Positions 40,820 to 53,957 are shown, counted from the stretch's first letter. The stretch is DNA of 64,000 nucleotides from Thamnaconus septentrionalis (GCA_009823395.1 CM020515.1:11428989-11492988); one strand, 5' to 3'. The notes: generated from the letters alone by a model not told the origin. Made by a program: numbers and translations.

Positions 40820-42294
40820 TTAGCAGTGGCTATGGCCACTGCTCGTGGTTGCGCTGGAACTCTCTCCAAAGTCATCCTCGTCTACCTCGTGCAGGCCATC
40901 CATCACCTCCAGGCTCTCGCAGATCAGCCCAATCTGCCGCTTCAAGTGCGCCATGGCGTTCTGCATCCTCCTCATCTTCCTCTGCAAGGCCATGGCGATG
41001 GCCCTGTAGTTCCTCTGTCTGGCCTCGTACTCCAGCCTCAGCTGCTGATAGCAGTTGTGCTGAGCCTGTGTGGAGTGGGACAGCATGGTGCCGCAGCCCA
41101 TGTGGCACGGCCGGCGCCAGTGTTCACAGTGGCGCTCGTGAGTGTCCAGGTCCCTGCGGAGGAGCTGCACTCGACACCCCTGGTACGGACATGGGATGAG
41201 CTCGTACATGCACGTCACGCTGTGGCAGTACTGCTTCGAGAGGCGAAAGGTTTCTTTGCAACCGCGGATCTCGTTTTTACACTGTCGGGAGGAGCGAACA
41301 AAGAGGAGAGTTTACACTACTGCACAAGAGGAAGGAATTTCTGCAGCAAGACAATTCGACTATGACCCACTTTGATCTTCATGCATCCGATAGATTTGCT
41401 CAGCTTGAACATGATGAAGATCAGGCTCGGGTTAATATGCTTCCTGCAGCAGGGACAGGTCTCCTGCCTGCAAAGGATAAATAACAGTCAACCTGGTTTA
41501 TCTCAGACTTCATCTCTATGATGAAGTCTTAAACACTGAACATCGCTGTGTTTGTGTTCGGCCTGCAGTATTGACCCAAGCTGCATTCAGTACCTCTTCA
41601 GCCATTGCAATAGGCATTTTTTGCAGAAGATGTGGTGGCAGGCCGCCCTCACCGGGCACCTGAGGACCCCCTGGCAAATTGAGCAGATGAGATCATAGTC
41701 TGGAGCCTCGACAAACAGCTCCACATCATAGCCGCCGGCCTGGGTCGAGAGCTCAAGGTCCGCCTGGATGTGGGCAAAGAAAAGGCTCCTTCTTATCATT
41801 TCCTACCACCACTGTAACTAATTTTAGTGACTCGCTAAGAACTGTGACAGAGCTGCCTTGACCTCGCTTCACATTGCTTTGGAACAGGTTCACAGCGGGT
41901 TTTCAACAAAAGGCAATAGATCACAAAACAGAAAAGTTCCAGAAGGTTAGATGAAAGATAACACAGATGTGTGCTTTTACTGAAATGAGTTTGTTTTCAC
42001 ATAAATGTACATAATTATAACATGTTTAGGGAACCTGTTACAATTAGGTATAGTTTTGTTTTGTTTTTTACTGTACTAATTACATAATTCAAATGAATAC
42101 GAATAAAATATTTCCGAGGAAAGTTTCTTAAATAATCTTTCCAATGATAACAAGTTTTACATTATATTTCCATTCACTTATAAAGAACATGTCCAGTACC
42201 TGTAAGGTTAGAACAAAACCGAAGAGGCCAACAGCATGTATAAAATAAATAAACAGTTTCTTGTAAATAAATAAACCACTTTCTAACTCACCAT
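40820..42294 (-). CDS. rnf151: RING finger protein 151, E3 ubiquitin ligase
   Basis: Four coding exons, minus strand: 42294–42292 (ATG only), 41763–41594, 41467–41371, 41281–40820. Total 732 nt, 243 residues; human RNF151 is 245. A C3HC4 RING spans residues 28–65, with C28, C31, C43, H45, C48, C51, C62 and C65 all present, as expected for recruiting an E2 enzyme. A TRAF-type zinc-finger region follows (CKNEIRGCKETF … CPYQGCRVQLL … HERHCEHWRRPCHMGCG), then a helical, coiled-coil-like segment (LEYEARQRNYRAIAMALQRKMRRM). The assignment is from domain order, length and position between rps2 and tbl3. Mammalian RNF151 is testis-expressed and linked to acrosome formation. The alternative start inside the intron (MIRRSLFF…) is rejected, because the ATG|GTGAGT exon splices in frame to the CATCCAG acceptor. 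Confidence 0.9.
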
Positions 42295-42957
42295 CGCCTC
42301 TTCCCCACCGTGTTTTTATTCCTGGCGTTACCCCACTGATAGCGGCTCTCTCACATGTCACACACAGACACACACCCACGTTATCAACGCAACACACATG
42401 AACGTTTTTTTTTTCCCCCTTTCTTTCTGACAAAGCACAAAGGAGGGACCGTGTTTCTATTTGTAACCTTCACATGTGTGTCAGGCAGAAAGGAGAGAAT
42501 GGCTCTCGCAACCAAACGCGATCTTTCCCAGCGGGTCCAGCACCAAAGCTCGACATGCCCACGTCAAACAGGAACTTTGAAGCCCTGAATGGCACCGACT
42601 GCTGTCTATTGTTTGGGCCCCGCTCGCTCGGGCAACCATTTAGTGAGGGGAGAAATGAAATTAAAAAAAAATCCCATTGAGTTACGAGTGTTCTGTTTAA
42701 ATCCAGAAACACAATATTCGCGATGCCCTGTGATGTGGCTAAAATAAAGTGGAATTTGTGGTTGAATAAAAGGCAGAAACTGTCCGACCAATGAGAAGTC
42801 AAATGCCCTCGGATGACGCGCAATGTGCGCGACGCAACTACCAAACATGCGGCAGCGATGTGTTGAGCTGAGGCAACGTGTGTAGCGAGGAATAAAGTTG
42901 CTCGCGTCCCCCGAGAGTTGTCAAGATAAGCCCTTCTCGGCATTCGGCACGAGCGAG
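42295..42957. promoter_or_regulatory. Divergent promoter region rnf151 / tbl3
   Basis: About 660 bp separate two oppositely oriented start codons. The half nearer tbl3 is CpG-richer (42590–42960), with an 'aagataagcccttctcgg' pyrimidine stretch just before the tbl3 ATG. No TATA box is evident for tbl3. Confidence 0.55.
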
Positions 42958-45900
42958 ATGGCAACTACAAACCTCCAGTTCAAAACCAAGTAAGTTATTG
43001 CTGCGGGACTTGCACAGACTGCGAACATTGACGGCGAGCTAACACAAGCTAGGCTAGTCTGCCGTGAAATGCTGCACTAACTAGTCGATATCCTCTTGCA
43101 GCTATGCTGTTTCCAGCAAGATTGAACCTTTTTACAAAGGAGGAAAAGTGCAGGTGGGTTTGTGATGCTTTTTTCTTGCAATTCAATGAATATGCGCTGA
43201 ATCTTGGTAGTAACGCTGTCATGCAGCTTGTGGACGTTGACATCTGAATGTGGTTAATGAATGTTGATTTTTGTCACAATTTGTTCTGCTCGAGTGTAAA
43301 TAAATCCACCACCAACATGGGCAGCACAGTCATTTTTCGTTTTTATTCTTTGCCTTTGTCTGTTTCAGATCAGCAAGGATGAACAGTTCATCTTTTGCAC
43401 TTGTGGCTCTCGGGTCAATGTTTTGGAGATCAGCACGGGAAAGATTGTTCACAGCGTTGAGCATGTGAGTCCAGGCACAGGAACCTTACAATCATGAAAT
43501 ATCTTACGTACTGTCACACCCAACTGTTTTAAGAGTTTTTCTTGTAATAGTGACTGGCGAAAACCACCAGAAGAATTATTGATTTGGTTTAAGTGTGGAA
43601 AATGACGTCAATATCCAAAAATACAACATTTTATGATAGTCACATTGTTTCAGAAAGCCTGAATTCAATTTTCTCATGAGGGAGTTTTTATGGTACATTT
43701 GTGATTTTAGGATGACCAAGAAGACATCACGTCTTTCGCGCTCAGCTGTGATGATGAGGTAAAACACCTCAACTGCCAGGGCCATTTCTTTTACCTACCC
43801 GTTAAAGATTTTGGTGTCAGTGTTTTTCATGCTGTGTGTCCGAACCCAGTTGCTGGTGACTGCGAGCAGAGCACTGCTGCTGAAGCAGTGGGACTGGAGG
43901 CAAGCTCAGTGCACACGCACCTGGAGGGCTATTCACACTGTGCCCGTGGCCAGTATGACCTTTGACTCCACCTCCACCCTCCTGGCCACAGGTCAGCCGC
44001 TTCAGGATTCATTGTGTCTGTCGGTTCACAAGTTTCAGCCTGGTCTGTCATGTTTAAAAAAGGGTTTTTTTGTGCTTGTTAAACTGCAGGTGGCTGTGAT
44101 GGAACCATAAAGCTTTGGGATGTGGTGAAACAGTACTGCACTCACAACCTCAAAGGGTCCTCGGGTGTAGTACAGTAAGTAATATGTTTTTGAAAAAATA
44201 TGTAATATACTTACCTTGGATGTTAAATGCAATACATATATACAGCCCCACTGTTTTTCCTTAGAATTTTGTTAGATCTAAAATTAAGAAAGCAGACTGA
44301 AAACTGTTAATGGTAATTAATTTTTTGATGACCGTATGTAGAATTGTAACAAAATTCCTGAACAAAAATGTTCTGCGTGCCGTCGCAGCCTGGTCCAGTT
44401 CCACCCCGACACCAACCGCCTGCAGCTCTTCTCCTCCTCCCTGGACTGCGGCATCAGGCTGTGGGACCTGCACACCAGCGAGTGTGTGTGCGTCCTGCAG
44501 AGCCACTACAGCGCCGTCACCTCTCTGGCCTTCAGCCCCGACGGCAGCACCATGATCAGGTCCTCCTGCTGCCTGCCGACACGGATAAGCTGCCAGCTTT
44601 AATCGCTGTGTGCTTCTTCAACATCTTTGAAAGCCGCACGCTGACTGCGTCTTCGCTTTTTTGTTTCGCAGCTCCGGCAGAGACAAGGTCTGCACAGTGT
44701 GGGATCTGAAGAGTCGGAAAGCCAAGAGAACTGTCCCAGTCTATGAGGTAAAGTTTTTTTAAGTCCTTTTTATTTAAAAAATATGATTCAGCTGCAGCTT
44801 CATCATTGTGTTTTTTTGTCCGTGCAGGCGGTGGAGGGTGTCATGCTTCTGCCCGGCAAAAAAGACTTCTCTCAGATTGGCGTGTTGAACAAAGACTTGC
44901 ATTTTGTCACGGCTGGCAGCAAAGGTTCGAGCTCACGATGGCAGGAAGCCTCCTCTGGGCGGGTTTCTGATCTCTTGGCCCCTCACGTCTTTGTCTCCCC
45001 CCTCTTGACTTCCTTCCAGGCGTGTTAAGAGTGTGGGAAGCCAGCACGGCACGTTGCGTCTACGCCCAGACTCTCGACGCCGTCTCGAAGAAGGAAGGAG
45101 AGGAGGATGAAGCGGAAGAGGAAGAGAAGGAGGACAACCCTCTGAGTTTGACGCACCTCCTCCACCTGCCCGTGTCGTCCAGGCTGGCCACGGTCACTGC
45201 CGAGCACAACATCGTGCTGTACCAGCTGCCAGGCCTCACCACGCAGCAACAGGTGGGCACTCAAAATAACACGGTGAGCACTTCATCATGAGTTGTAATG
45301 TTAATTCTCTACATCATTTGCCGCTGCCAGTTTGTGGGCTACAGCGACGAGGTGCTGGACGTGAAGTTCCTGGGCAAAGACGACGGCCACATCGTGGTGG
45401 CCACCAACAGCTGCCAGCTCAAAGTGTTCGAGCTGCTCACCAACAGCTGCCAGATCCTGTACGGACACACAGGTCAGTCACCAGCAGGGGGCAGCACGTT
45501 GGCACTAATCAGGCCCGTTTGTTTGAAAGCTCTTGGCTGCTACCTTCACTTCATCCCATAATCATTGTCTCTTCATTCATAGATTTTTTTTTATTTTAAT
45601 TATGTCATAATTCAGTAGTTTTTAAAGTGGCGTTGTAATTAAATTGTGTGTTTGTTGCACTGATAATATGGCAGAAAGGGCACAGTTGATGTGGGTAACT
45701 GTGAAAGGAAAGGAAAAATTTACTTGTGTACATTTAAAAGTAATACTGTTTTATTCTATGTACACTACCACTCAAGTTTCTCACTGAAGGCATCAAACGA
45801 CGCATCAACACACGTGGAATTATGTAGGAAACAATAAAAGTGTAAAATAACACAATTTATATTTAAAGTGTTCAAAATAACCACCTTTCAAAAAAAAAAA

Positions 45901-48900
45901 AAAACATGTTTAGAGTTATTTAACCTGTTTTTCTTTGCTGCATAATTACATATCTAACTGCATAATTACATATCTGCATAATTACATATCTGCATAATTA
46001 CATATCTATCTGCAGTGTAGAAAGTTGTAAAGATAAAAACATTTGCATGAGAAGGTGTGTCCAAACTTTTGACTGGTAATGTAAGTACGAATCTTTCATC
46101 ATATTCAGACCATGTCAGCTTACAGGTGCTCATCGACTGTGACGCTCACCTCTCTGATCATCGTTATTATGTGACTGTGTCCTGCAGACACCGTGCTCTC
46201 CCTGGATGTGTTCAAAAGGGGTTCCCTATTTGTGAGCTGTGCCAAGGTGAGCCGCGAGTCTGTTTACTCAGTCCAGACAAAGGCTGCAGCGGAATGCTAG
46301 CGAACAATGACGATGCAACATTTAGCGCATGGTCTCTGAACAGAACACAAGCAGGCGCAGCATTCGAGCCGGCCGTAACGTCACTGTGTCGTCCCCTGCA
46401 GGACCGCTCGGTGCGTGTGTGGCAGATGACCGAGGGTCGGGTGCGCTGCGTGGCGCGTGGCCTCAGCCACACCAACGCCGTGGGCTCCATCACCTGCTCC
46501 AGGTTAGACGCCCGTCCTCACCTCTAAAGCACAAACACAGGCCGAGTCGACAACTCTGCGTGTGTCTCTGTCCAGGATCAAACCCTCGTTCATGGTGTCG
46601 GGCAGCCAGGACTTCACTGTGAAGGTGTGGGACCTGCCCGCTGACCTGATGGCGGCGGGAGCGGACGTCCACCAGCTCACCCCCCGCACCACGGAGAAAG
46701 CCCACGACAAGGTGCACGCGCACGCAAACACTCACAAACGCACAAAGAAAGAAAGAAATACCTGAGAGCAAAGGCATCGATTCCAGTTTTGTCAGTTCGT
46801 TACACAACCAGCGACCATTCAACAAGCAACCTGCACTTCAACGGACCCAGTTGTGTAGTGCGTGGTGTGGAAGTTCGTAGAGTCAAGAATCTTTAGTTTT
46901 CATCTCCGGCTTCGCTGGAGCAGTTTCACAAAAGTCGTTAAAATTAAATTGAAAGTCTGGAAAACTGCGTATTTAGCCTCCTGTAAAAATGTTCAGTTTT
47001 AGCTTTGTGCTAATGCACATGCCTTGTTGAAGGCGGCTCTGACATGGCCAGAGTTGTGTTTTTGGCACACACGTTTTTGAGAAGTGAATCAAAAAAAAAG
47101 TGAAGGATGGAAAACTATAGATCTATAGAATGAAAACATCTAGTATCTTATTTTTACATATAAATACGAATATATGTAGATTATGATAGAACTAAAGTAG
47201 AGTTATATTTAATAGTTTAGTATATTTTGCTGAGTTTTCTCTCCCACCATCCTGTCCTCTCTGTTCAAAGTTGTCTTTGTTTGCCTTTCACACAAGGAAG
47301 TGCAGGGAATCTCTCGGCTTCCTGCTCACTCATATAACAGATAAACTCCTCTTTTGTTCCCACGACGCCTGTCACCCGAACCTTTTTCTAAGACGATGGT
47401 GATGGCGAGCTAGGTGACACTGGAGGAAGTGAAGAGGGAGGAATTTTGACAATCTGTCATCGATCATCTTACTCGCTCGTCCGCTTTGGGCCGATGCGTA
47501 CGTGCGTTGGCCCAATCATGCAAATCCGTCTGTTTCACGCCTCTCGACCCCCCCTCCCCCCGCAGGACATCAACAGCGTGGCCGTGTCGCCCAACGACAA
47601 GCTGCTGGCGTCGGGCTCCCAGGACCGCACGGCCAAGCTGTGGTCGCTGGCGGCGGGCGACGACCTGAGCCTGCTGGGGGTGTTCCGGGGCCACCGCCGC
47701 GGCGTCTGGGCCGTCTGCTTCTCCCCCGTCGACCAGGTGCTGGCCACGTCGTCGGCCGACGGCACCTGCAAGCTGTGGACCCTGCAGGACTTCAGCTGCG
47801 TCAAGGTGGGCTGAGGGAGAGCTGGTGGTGGGACGCCAAAAATGTCCCGTATTGTGCAAAATACACCCCCTCCGGTCGTCAATGTTGTCTCACAGTCACA
47901 ATGTAATGCAATGTGCATTTCAGGAAAGGTGCCCTCCGTGACGTCACAAAGGTCGTGGCTGCCTATCAGAATTAATTCTTTCCTCTTTTTTTTTTATAGA
48001 TTTTATTTTGATTTTCAAACATTTGCAACACACATCTTCCCACCCACAACAACACAACACAACTCTGAACCAAAATCAGAGACCCACAACATTTTTGACA
48101 AACAACACACACACACACATAATAAAAAAAATAAAATATACACATCAGACAAGCTAGCTCAACCTCTGCATATTTACATCAAGACTTTTATACTGTTTTT
48201 GTTTCCTTATTTCCTTATTTATTATAATACAGGCGTATATAAGTTTACAGTCATTATATTTTGTATTGTATGTCCAGATGTAAACATGTGGAGGTTGAGA
48301 ATTGGTTACAACACACATTTGCTCGTGCCTTCTGCTGCAACATGTAGCTACATCTTGAGTATTTCCGTGGGCGGCTATAAACGGTGGGCTAAATCTTTTT
48401 TAGAGTCACACGAGGCGGCTCCACTAGAGTCCAGAATGAAAAGAAAAAACGATCTCAATGTGGGACATTTCTTCCGTTTTTATCGAGCTAACTGCTAATA
48501 TAAATGTATTGAGTAAATTAACAACCTGACTTGATTGTTTTGTGTGGTTTTTTTTCTTCATGGCTCTGACAGACGTTCGAGGGTCATGACGCGTCCGTGC
48601 TGAAGGTGATCTTTGTGAGCCGAGGCACTCAGCTCCTCACCAGGTCAGTCCCCTCACACAGAGAGACCACGTACAATGGTAGTTCATCACTAGCTGCACT
48701 AAACCTAAATATCGCGATAAAAAAACTGGTCATGGAAACACCTAAACTTCGAAAAACCTCTCAAATATCGCTTAAAAGGTTACAACCTTAAAAAAAACAA
48801 CCATTCTTGACAGCAAACAAACGTTAACAAACACCTCTCGCCACTGTGCTCTCGCCTTCCAGCGGCTCCGACGGCTTGGTGAAGCTGTGGACCATCAAGA

Positions 48901-51900
48901 CCAACGAGTGCGTGAAGACGCTGGACGCCCACCAGGACAAAGTGTGGGCTCTGCACGCCGGCGCCAAAGACGACAAGATGGTGACGGGCTCGGCCGACTC
49001 CAACATCACCGTGTGGGAGGTGCGTGTCGCCCGTCGCCTCGACTCCGACCTCCTGGCCGCCTGTTATGTATTTTTCTGCTGAAGGCCTGAGCCGGTGACC
49101 ATGGAGCGCTGCTCTCTCTCCTTTCACTGCTCTACATAGGACGTCACCCAGGTGGAGTTGGCGGAGGAGCAAGCCAAGCAGGAGGATCAGATTGTCAAGT
49201 GAGCTTCCACTGAACAGCATCTTTCGCAAATCGCTCCCGTAGCAAAGACAAAGTCTCTCGCCGCTCGGTTTTTGTCATTTTTCATCATCTTGTTATTGTG
49301 TCAGTCGTCTCCCTGCTCACCTCTCAGTCTCCCGCTGAGCAAACAGAGAGTGTGTTGGGCGAAGGCGGACCCAAGCGGGTCAGGCCCGGCAAAGGTCGGG
49401 ACACCGCGCCAGTGCGTGATAAGACCGGCGGTCATATCGGCTCTCAGACAAATTGATTATGTCACTTAAACATTTGCGTGTTTGCTCAGTGATATTTGCA
49501 CACATTCTCACACACTCAATGGGCCAATTTTGGCCAATACGTGACACCCCCGCCCGCCAACAATCCGGTCATGTTTCTGAGAACAGCATGCTAAACTTGT
49601 GTGTGTGTGTGTTTGTGTGTGTTTGTGTGTAGGCAGCAGGAGTTGTCCAACCTGCTGCAGGAGAAGAAGTATCGCAAGGCTCTGGGTCTCGCCATCTCCC
49701 TGGACCAGCCCTACACGGTGCTCACTGTGATTAAAGGTACGAGTGCCACAGCTCCCTTTCCCGTCAGCCGAATAAACGTCACTCATCGATCAGTCACCCA
49801 ATCATCGAGTTTGACAGATAAATCGCTGAGTTTGTTTCTCGGTGCAGTCGTTGTCGGCGTGGTTACGGCCTGTTTGCCGCTGTTGCATATGCCGGGCGAT
49901 CAGCGCGCCCTGACAGTTTGCGGTTTATGTTGTGCATACATGCATTCAGGACAGTTTCTGCAGAAACTGCAGTAAAAGATACTCTGCGTGTATGCGTCTG
50001 TGGGTGTGAGAGAGATAGAGAGGGATGGGTTGCCAGGTGTTGCCACATGGATGAACTCAAAAACCCCAAGTGAATGTGACAGAGAAAAAGAGGGTTTTTT
50101 CACCACCTTTTCTCTGAAAGCTGCTTGAGTCTCGGGAAATCTTTTTTTAAAACCTGGTCCAACCTGTTGGGACCTGGCAGACACATGTTGGAATGTGGAC
50201 ATGACCCAGTTATCATTCTGCACTTATTTATTATGATTTACTTTTGATCCACAAGAAAGATAATGTTCAGATATTCATCTAACGCTTTTTTGTTTATTAT
50301 TTAACAGATATATTGTAAACTAAATCTTTTACTATTTATCTCCAAAAGTGTGTTTGAAAACAAGCTGAAGTGAAGGCTGCTCCATTTGTCATTCCAGGAG
50401 AGTTTCTGGAAAGGGAAAAGGCTTTAAATAAAAACCTAAAAATAACTTGGATGCTGATTGGACGGTGAAATGCCTGCCTGTCTGCCTCTCTAATTCCAGG
50501 CAGGCTGAACAGATTTTATTGCTACTAACATTTGCAAAGTGCACAGTCACCGGATGGATTTTTTTCTGATTTATTTTTCTTATTTATTTATTGTTTTCTG
50601 TTTGTCCATCCTCTCATTGTCACACTGAGACCAACTCAACTGGTAGGATCAGCGGTTACGCAATCGATCAAATCAGCGCACGGTTCCCGTACAAGTGCAT
50701 TGAAAGTGCACGTCCTCCCTGAAACAACTGCTTGCAAGGTTGCAACAGTGTCATGAATGTGTCACAATTTTCCCTGTAGAAATTAAGTAAATAAAAATGT
50801 AACAGCGGCAGAATCAGCCCTGAGCGACAACCTGTTGCCTTTGACACCCCGTCCTTTGTTATCCTGTCAGTGCTGAAGTCAAGCGAAGCTCAGCCGTAGA
50901 TCAAGCGTAAACCAAAGAAAAGGTTTCGCCGCGTCATGCCGATTTTGTCTCGCGAAAAGAATCCAGGGATGAACAAACGTAAATGTGCGGTGGGACTCGG
51001 CTTAGCTCGATTCGCTTCGCCAAATGAAATCCACCATGATGGGAATTTTTTTAATGTCAGTTTTTTTGACTTGCCTTGACTTTGTGCACATGCAATTATT
51101 TTAAAAATAAACTCTATCCGCCTGTGTGAGTCACAAGATAATTGCTAGTTTCATTGAGTGCTATCACGTGACGGCCGCAGCAACGGAAACCTTTTCAACA
51201 GAATTAATCTTCGCCTCTGGCTGTAATTGGTAGTTTGGCTTGGTAGTTTAGCTATTATCGCTCGGGCAGTGTTACACACAAACGTGGCTCATTGGCGGCC
51301 TTTGATCTCAGCCCACCTGAGCGTCCTTTTCACGTGTGGTTGCAGCGATCCGCCAGGCGGAGGACGGCGAGGAGCTCTTGGAGAAGACGGTGCTGAGGCT
51401 GCGGCTGGATCAGAAAGGTGACCGTCAGGACTGGAGACAAGGCTGCCAAAGGCATAAAGCACTCGTTCTATAATGCAGGGGTGGAAACCTTTTTTTTTTC
51501 AAGTAAATTTTATACAGTATCATTGCCGCAGTACATACAGTTAAATACAACAGAAGTCATAGATCAACCAGCAATGCTTTATTTATTTTTTTTTTCACCA
51601 ACAAGACAACACGAGGCAGCAAAGAAACACCTCAAATACACAAAGCAAAAGAAAAAATACACAAGCACATAAACATCACATTAAATATTGGATATATATT
51701 ATATATATTGTATGATAGTCGATTGAAAATGAACAAAGCGTTGCAACAAAATATGTCTTTGAAGCCCCACGATATTTATATTATATATATTATATTATAT
51801 TTATATTTAGCTGAAATGACGCTGAAAAAAAATGGATGAAATGCAGCTATTTTATGACTTATTTACCATTAATATAATTTCTTTAAGTTCGGCAGGCCAG

Positions 51901-53635
51901 ATTAGAAAGCTTAACGGCCACATATGGCATAACGCCTGCCCTAACAGCTGCGTCACAGCTGGGGGATTTTGTTCTTAATTGGGTGTTTCAGGACTCGGGA
52001 GTGTTTTCCCTCGTAAAAGAACTTAATAAGTCCACATCATCATCATCATCATCTTCGTCTAAGCGCTTTAATGACATATCTTTCTCCGCCGCCGATTCTC
52101 CGCCAGAGTCGCTGCTGCGCTACTGCAGCGTGTGGAACACCAACGCCCGCAACTGCCAGGACGCCCAGGTGGTGCTGCAGGTGTTGCTCACGCACGTGCC
52201 GCCCGAGGAGCTGCTGCAGTACCAGGGCGCACGCACGCACCTGGAGGGACTCATCCCCTACACAGGTGAGCGCCACGGCCAAGGCAGCGCCGCAGCAGCC
52301 AGGGCTGTGGAAAGTCCCACCGAGAGAGAAAAAACACGCCGGAGGAATGGCTTGAAACCAGCGGGAAAAGGGGGCGGGTCTAATTAACAAAGTCAAACTG
52401 TTTGACTGTCTTTGTTCTTTGTCTCACTCTTTTTTTGCGAGCGAGTGATTGGAATGGAAGGCATGCAACACTTGGCGGGTTGATCAGTAACCTGTCGCTA
52501 ATACCTGCTCCCCTCCTCTAACAGTGACACAATAGAAAATGTCACCATCAAACAAATTGAAGGCAGGTCTGTGTGATGAAACTCGCTGTGAGTTAGAGTT
52601 TGACTAAAGAGAAGCTGTCGCTAGGTTTTCATTACTGTTTTTTCGCAAAATGAAAGCGATATTTCTAAAATTTCACCAGAGTACAATTGTGATTTGCAGG
52701 AGTTTCCATTGAATGGTGTGAAGCTCATAAGCCGTAATTCTTGGCCACCTCACGAAAGCGTAAAAATCTTTTTAGTGATATGAGAGGTTTTTTGAAGTTT
52801 AAACGTTTCCATTACAAGTTTTTTATTGTGATATTTAGGTTTTGCGCAATTCTAGGGGTAATGGAAACGCAGCTAGCGCTAATATAAATGAATAAAAGCT
52901 TCTATGGCACAAAGAGATAATTGTGTTTGCATAGTTCTCCAGTGATGTTTTCACTTTCGAGTTCTGATCTTCTTTCCTCAGTTTGTCTGTATAAACTGGT
53001 GGGACAGAAAACGTCCTGTGCGGTGGTTGCTGCGTCTTATTCCGCCCTTTGCTCCTCCGTCTCCCACAGAGAGACACATGCAGAGGATCGGCCGCCTGCT
53101 GCAGGCCTCCATGTTCCTCAACTACATGTGGCAGAAGATGCGAGTGGCCGGAGCCCCGTGCAGGTGAGGCGGACGGTCGAGGGTGTGGGTGTGTCCAAAC
53201 TTTTGACTGGTAGTGTATTTATTTCATTGTTTGTTTATAGTGGATTTTAATTCTTTTAAATCTCCTTTGTTTAGCATGGACCAAGATGAAGAAATGGACA
53301 CGAGTCCACTGGCGAAGCCGTTCTTCACCATCGACAAGGAGGGGGACGCAGACGGCGTCGGAGAGGGGAAGCAGGAGGAAGAGGTCGGCGACAGCGGAGA
53401 GGAAGAAGAGCCAGACCGCCAGGGTGAAGAGCAAGAGGACGAGGATGACGACGATGTCAGCGTCACCCAGAAGACCTCCAACGGCGTCCGGATCGAAAGC
53501 GGCACCACGAACGGCAACCACGGCGCCGAGAGCGAGGAGAGCTCCGATGAGGAGGAGGAGGAGGAGCAGGAGGAGGCCAACAAACGTCTCTGTGTGGCCC
53601 CCGCAGCAGCGCGGTGCCAGACGGTCACCAGCTGA
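42958..53635 (+). CDS. tbl3: TBL3 / UTP13, WD40 small-subunit processome protein
   Basis: Twenty-three exons, starting 42958–42989, 43102–43153, 43369–43464, 43711–43758, 43850–43991, 44090–44174, 44389–44559, 44672–44747, 44828–44924, 45020–45252, 45331–45472, 46188–46246, 46402–46502, 46576–46711, 47566–47805, 48573–48643, 48863–49019, 49140–49198, 49633–49736, 51346–51417, 52107–52265, 53070–53163, 53275–53635. Total 2787 nt, 928 residues. Two WD40 propellers are evident (DGTIKLWDVV, GSQDRTAKLWSL, FRGHRRGVWAVCFSP, FEGHDASVLKV, DGLVKLWTIK). The Utp13 C-terminal domain follows (QQELSNLLQEKKYRKALGLAISLDQPYTVLTVI … LLRYCSVWNTNARNC … ERHMQRIGRLLQA). UTP13 acts in the nucleolus in U3-dependent 18S rRNA processing. 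The last exon adds a ~120-residue, highly acidic tail absent from the human protein. Confidence 0.94.
45761..46083. mobile_element. Tc1/mariner-type MITE in a tbl3 intron
   Basis: Left terminus TACACTACCACTCAAGTTTC and right terminus TCCAAACTTTTGACTGGTAATGTA are degenerate inverted repeats of the TACACTACCAGTCAAAAGTTTGGA type with TA ends. It has no transposase. It contains the 16-bp tandem repeat at 45939–46011. A short 3' remnant of the same family lies at about 53188–53218 in another tbl3 intron. Confidence 0.75.
45939..46011. repeat. 16-bp tandem repeat, about four copies
   Basis: Unit TGCATAATTACATATC repeated with one diverged spacer (TAAC), inside the Tc1/mariner MITE. Confidence 0.9.
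47980..48180. repeat. T-rich/ACA-rich low-complexity insert in a tbl3 intron
   Basis: A run of about nine T, then A/T-rich and (ACACA)n-rich sequence resembling the antisense tail of a retroposon. Similar texture occurs at about 51490–51680. The family is not identified. Confidence 0.4.
49597..49632. repeat. (TG)n tract at a tbl3 splice acceptor
   Basis: TG-rich run directly abutting the AG of the exon starting at 49633. It replaces most of the usual polypyrimidine tract, which may matter for splicing. Confidence 0.85.
52600..52890. mobile_element. Probable MITE in a tbl3 intron
   Basis: Ends in GGTAATGGAAACGCAGCTAGCGC. A related, shorter piece with 'catcactagctgcactaaacc…tcatggaaacacc' lies at about 48680–48780. 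Internal '(t)ttccattg' and 'ggtttccattac' type inverted motifs suggest a non-autonomous DNA transposon. Boundaries are approximate. Confidence 0.45.
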
Positions 53636-53951
53636 CGGGGGTCTCCCGGCTGACAACACGTGACTCGTTCCCGCAGGAGCAGAAAACCTCCTGGTGGGGG
53701 CGGACGGACAGGTCGACGCTTTCCCCGCTGGCCCAGGTAGTTTGAGCAGCTGCTGGTGGGGAAAACTGCCATTCACAGGCTGAAAGAAAGAGGACGTTCA
53801 CTTCCTGTCAGGCGTTGGCCTTTCTTTGAACGCGCAGGCGTCCCGCAGCGCATTCCTGATCTACCGGCTCGACCACATAAATACAAAAGGTGGCTCATCA
53901 CACACTGTGTTGGGTTGTTTTTTTTTGTTTTTTATAAAGACGTGGTTATAT

Positions 53952-53957
53952 AATAAA
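53952..53957 (+). terminator. Polyadenylation signal of tbl3
   Basis: AATAAA about 320 nt after the stop codon, the first on the plus strand. Confidence 0.6.

Noticed and set aside
40739..41365. 208-codon open frame on the plus strand
   Set aside because: Antisense shadow of the rnf151 last exon, whose minus-strand zinc-finger sequence is clearly the coding one.
41587..41799. rnf151 starting at the MIRRSLFF frame
   Set aside because: The codons before 41763 are intronic. A consensus acceptor ends at 41764, and an upstream ATG|GTGAGT exon joins in frame.
45939..46011. Short tandem repeats as a CRISPR-like array
   Set aside because: The repeats are contiguous with no unique spacers and sit inside a eukaryotic MITE.
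47842..48498. 218-codon open frame in a tbl3 intron
   Set aside because: Low-complexity, AT-rich and repeat-derived sequence lying between tbl3 exons that splice in frame around it.
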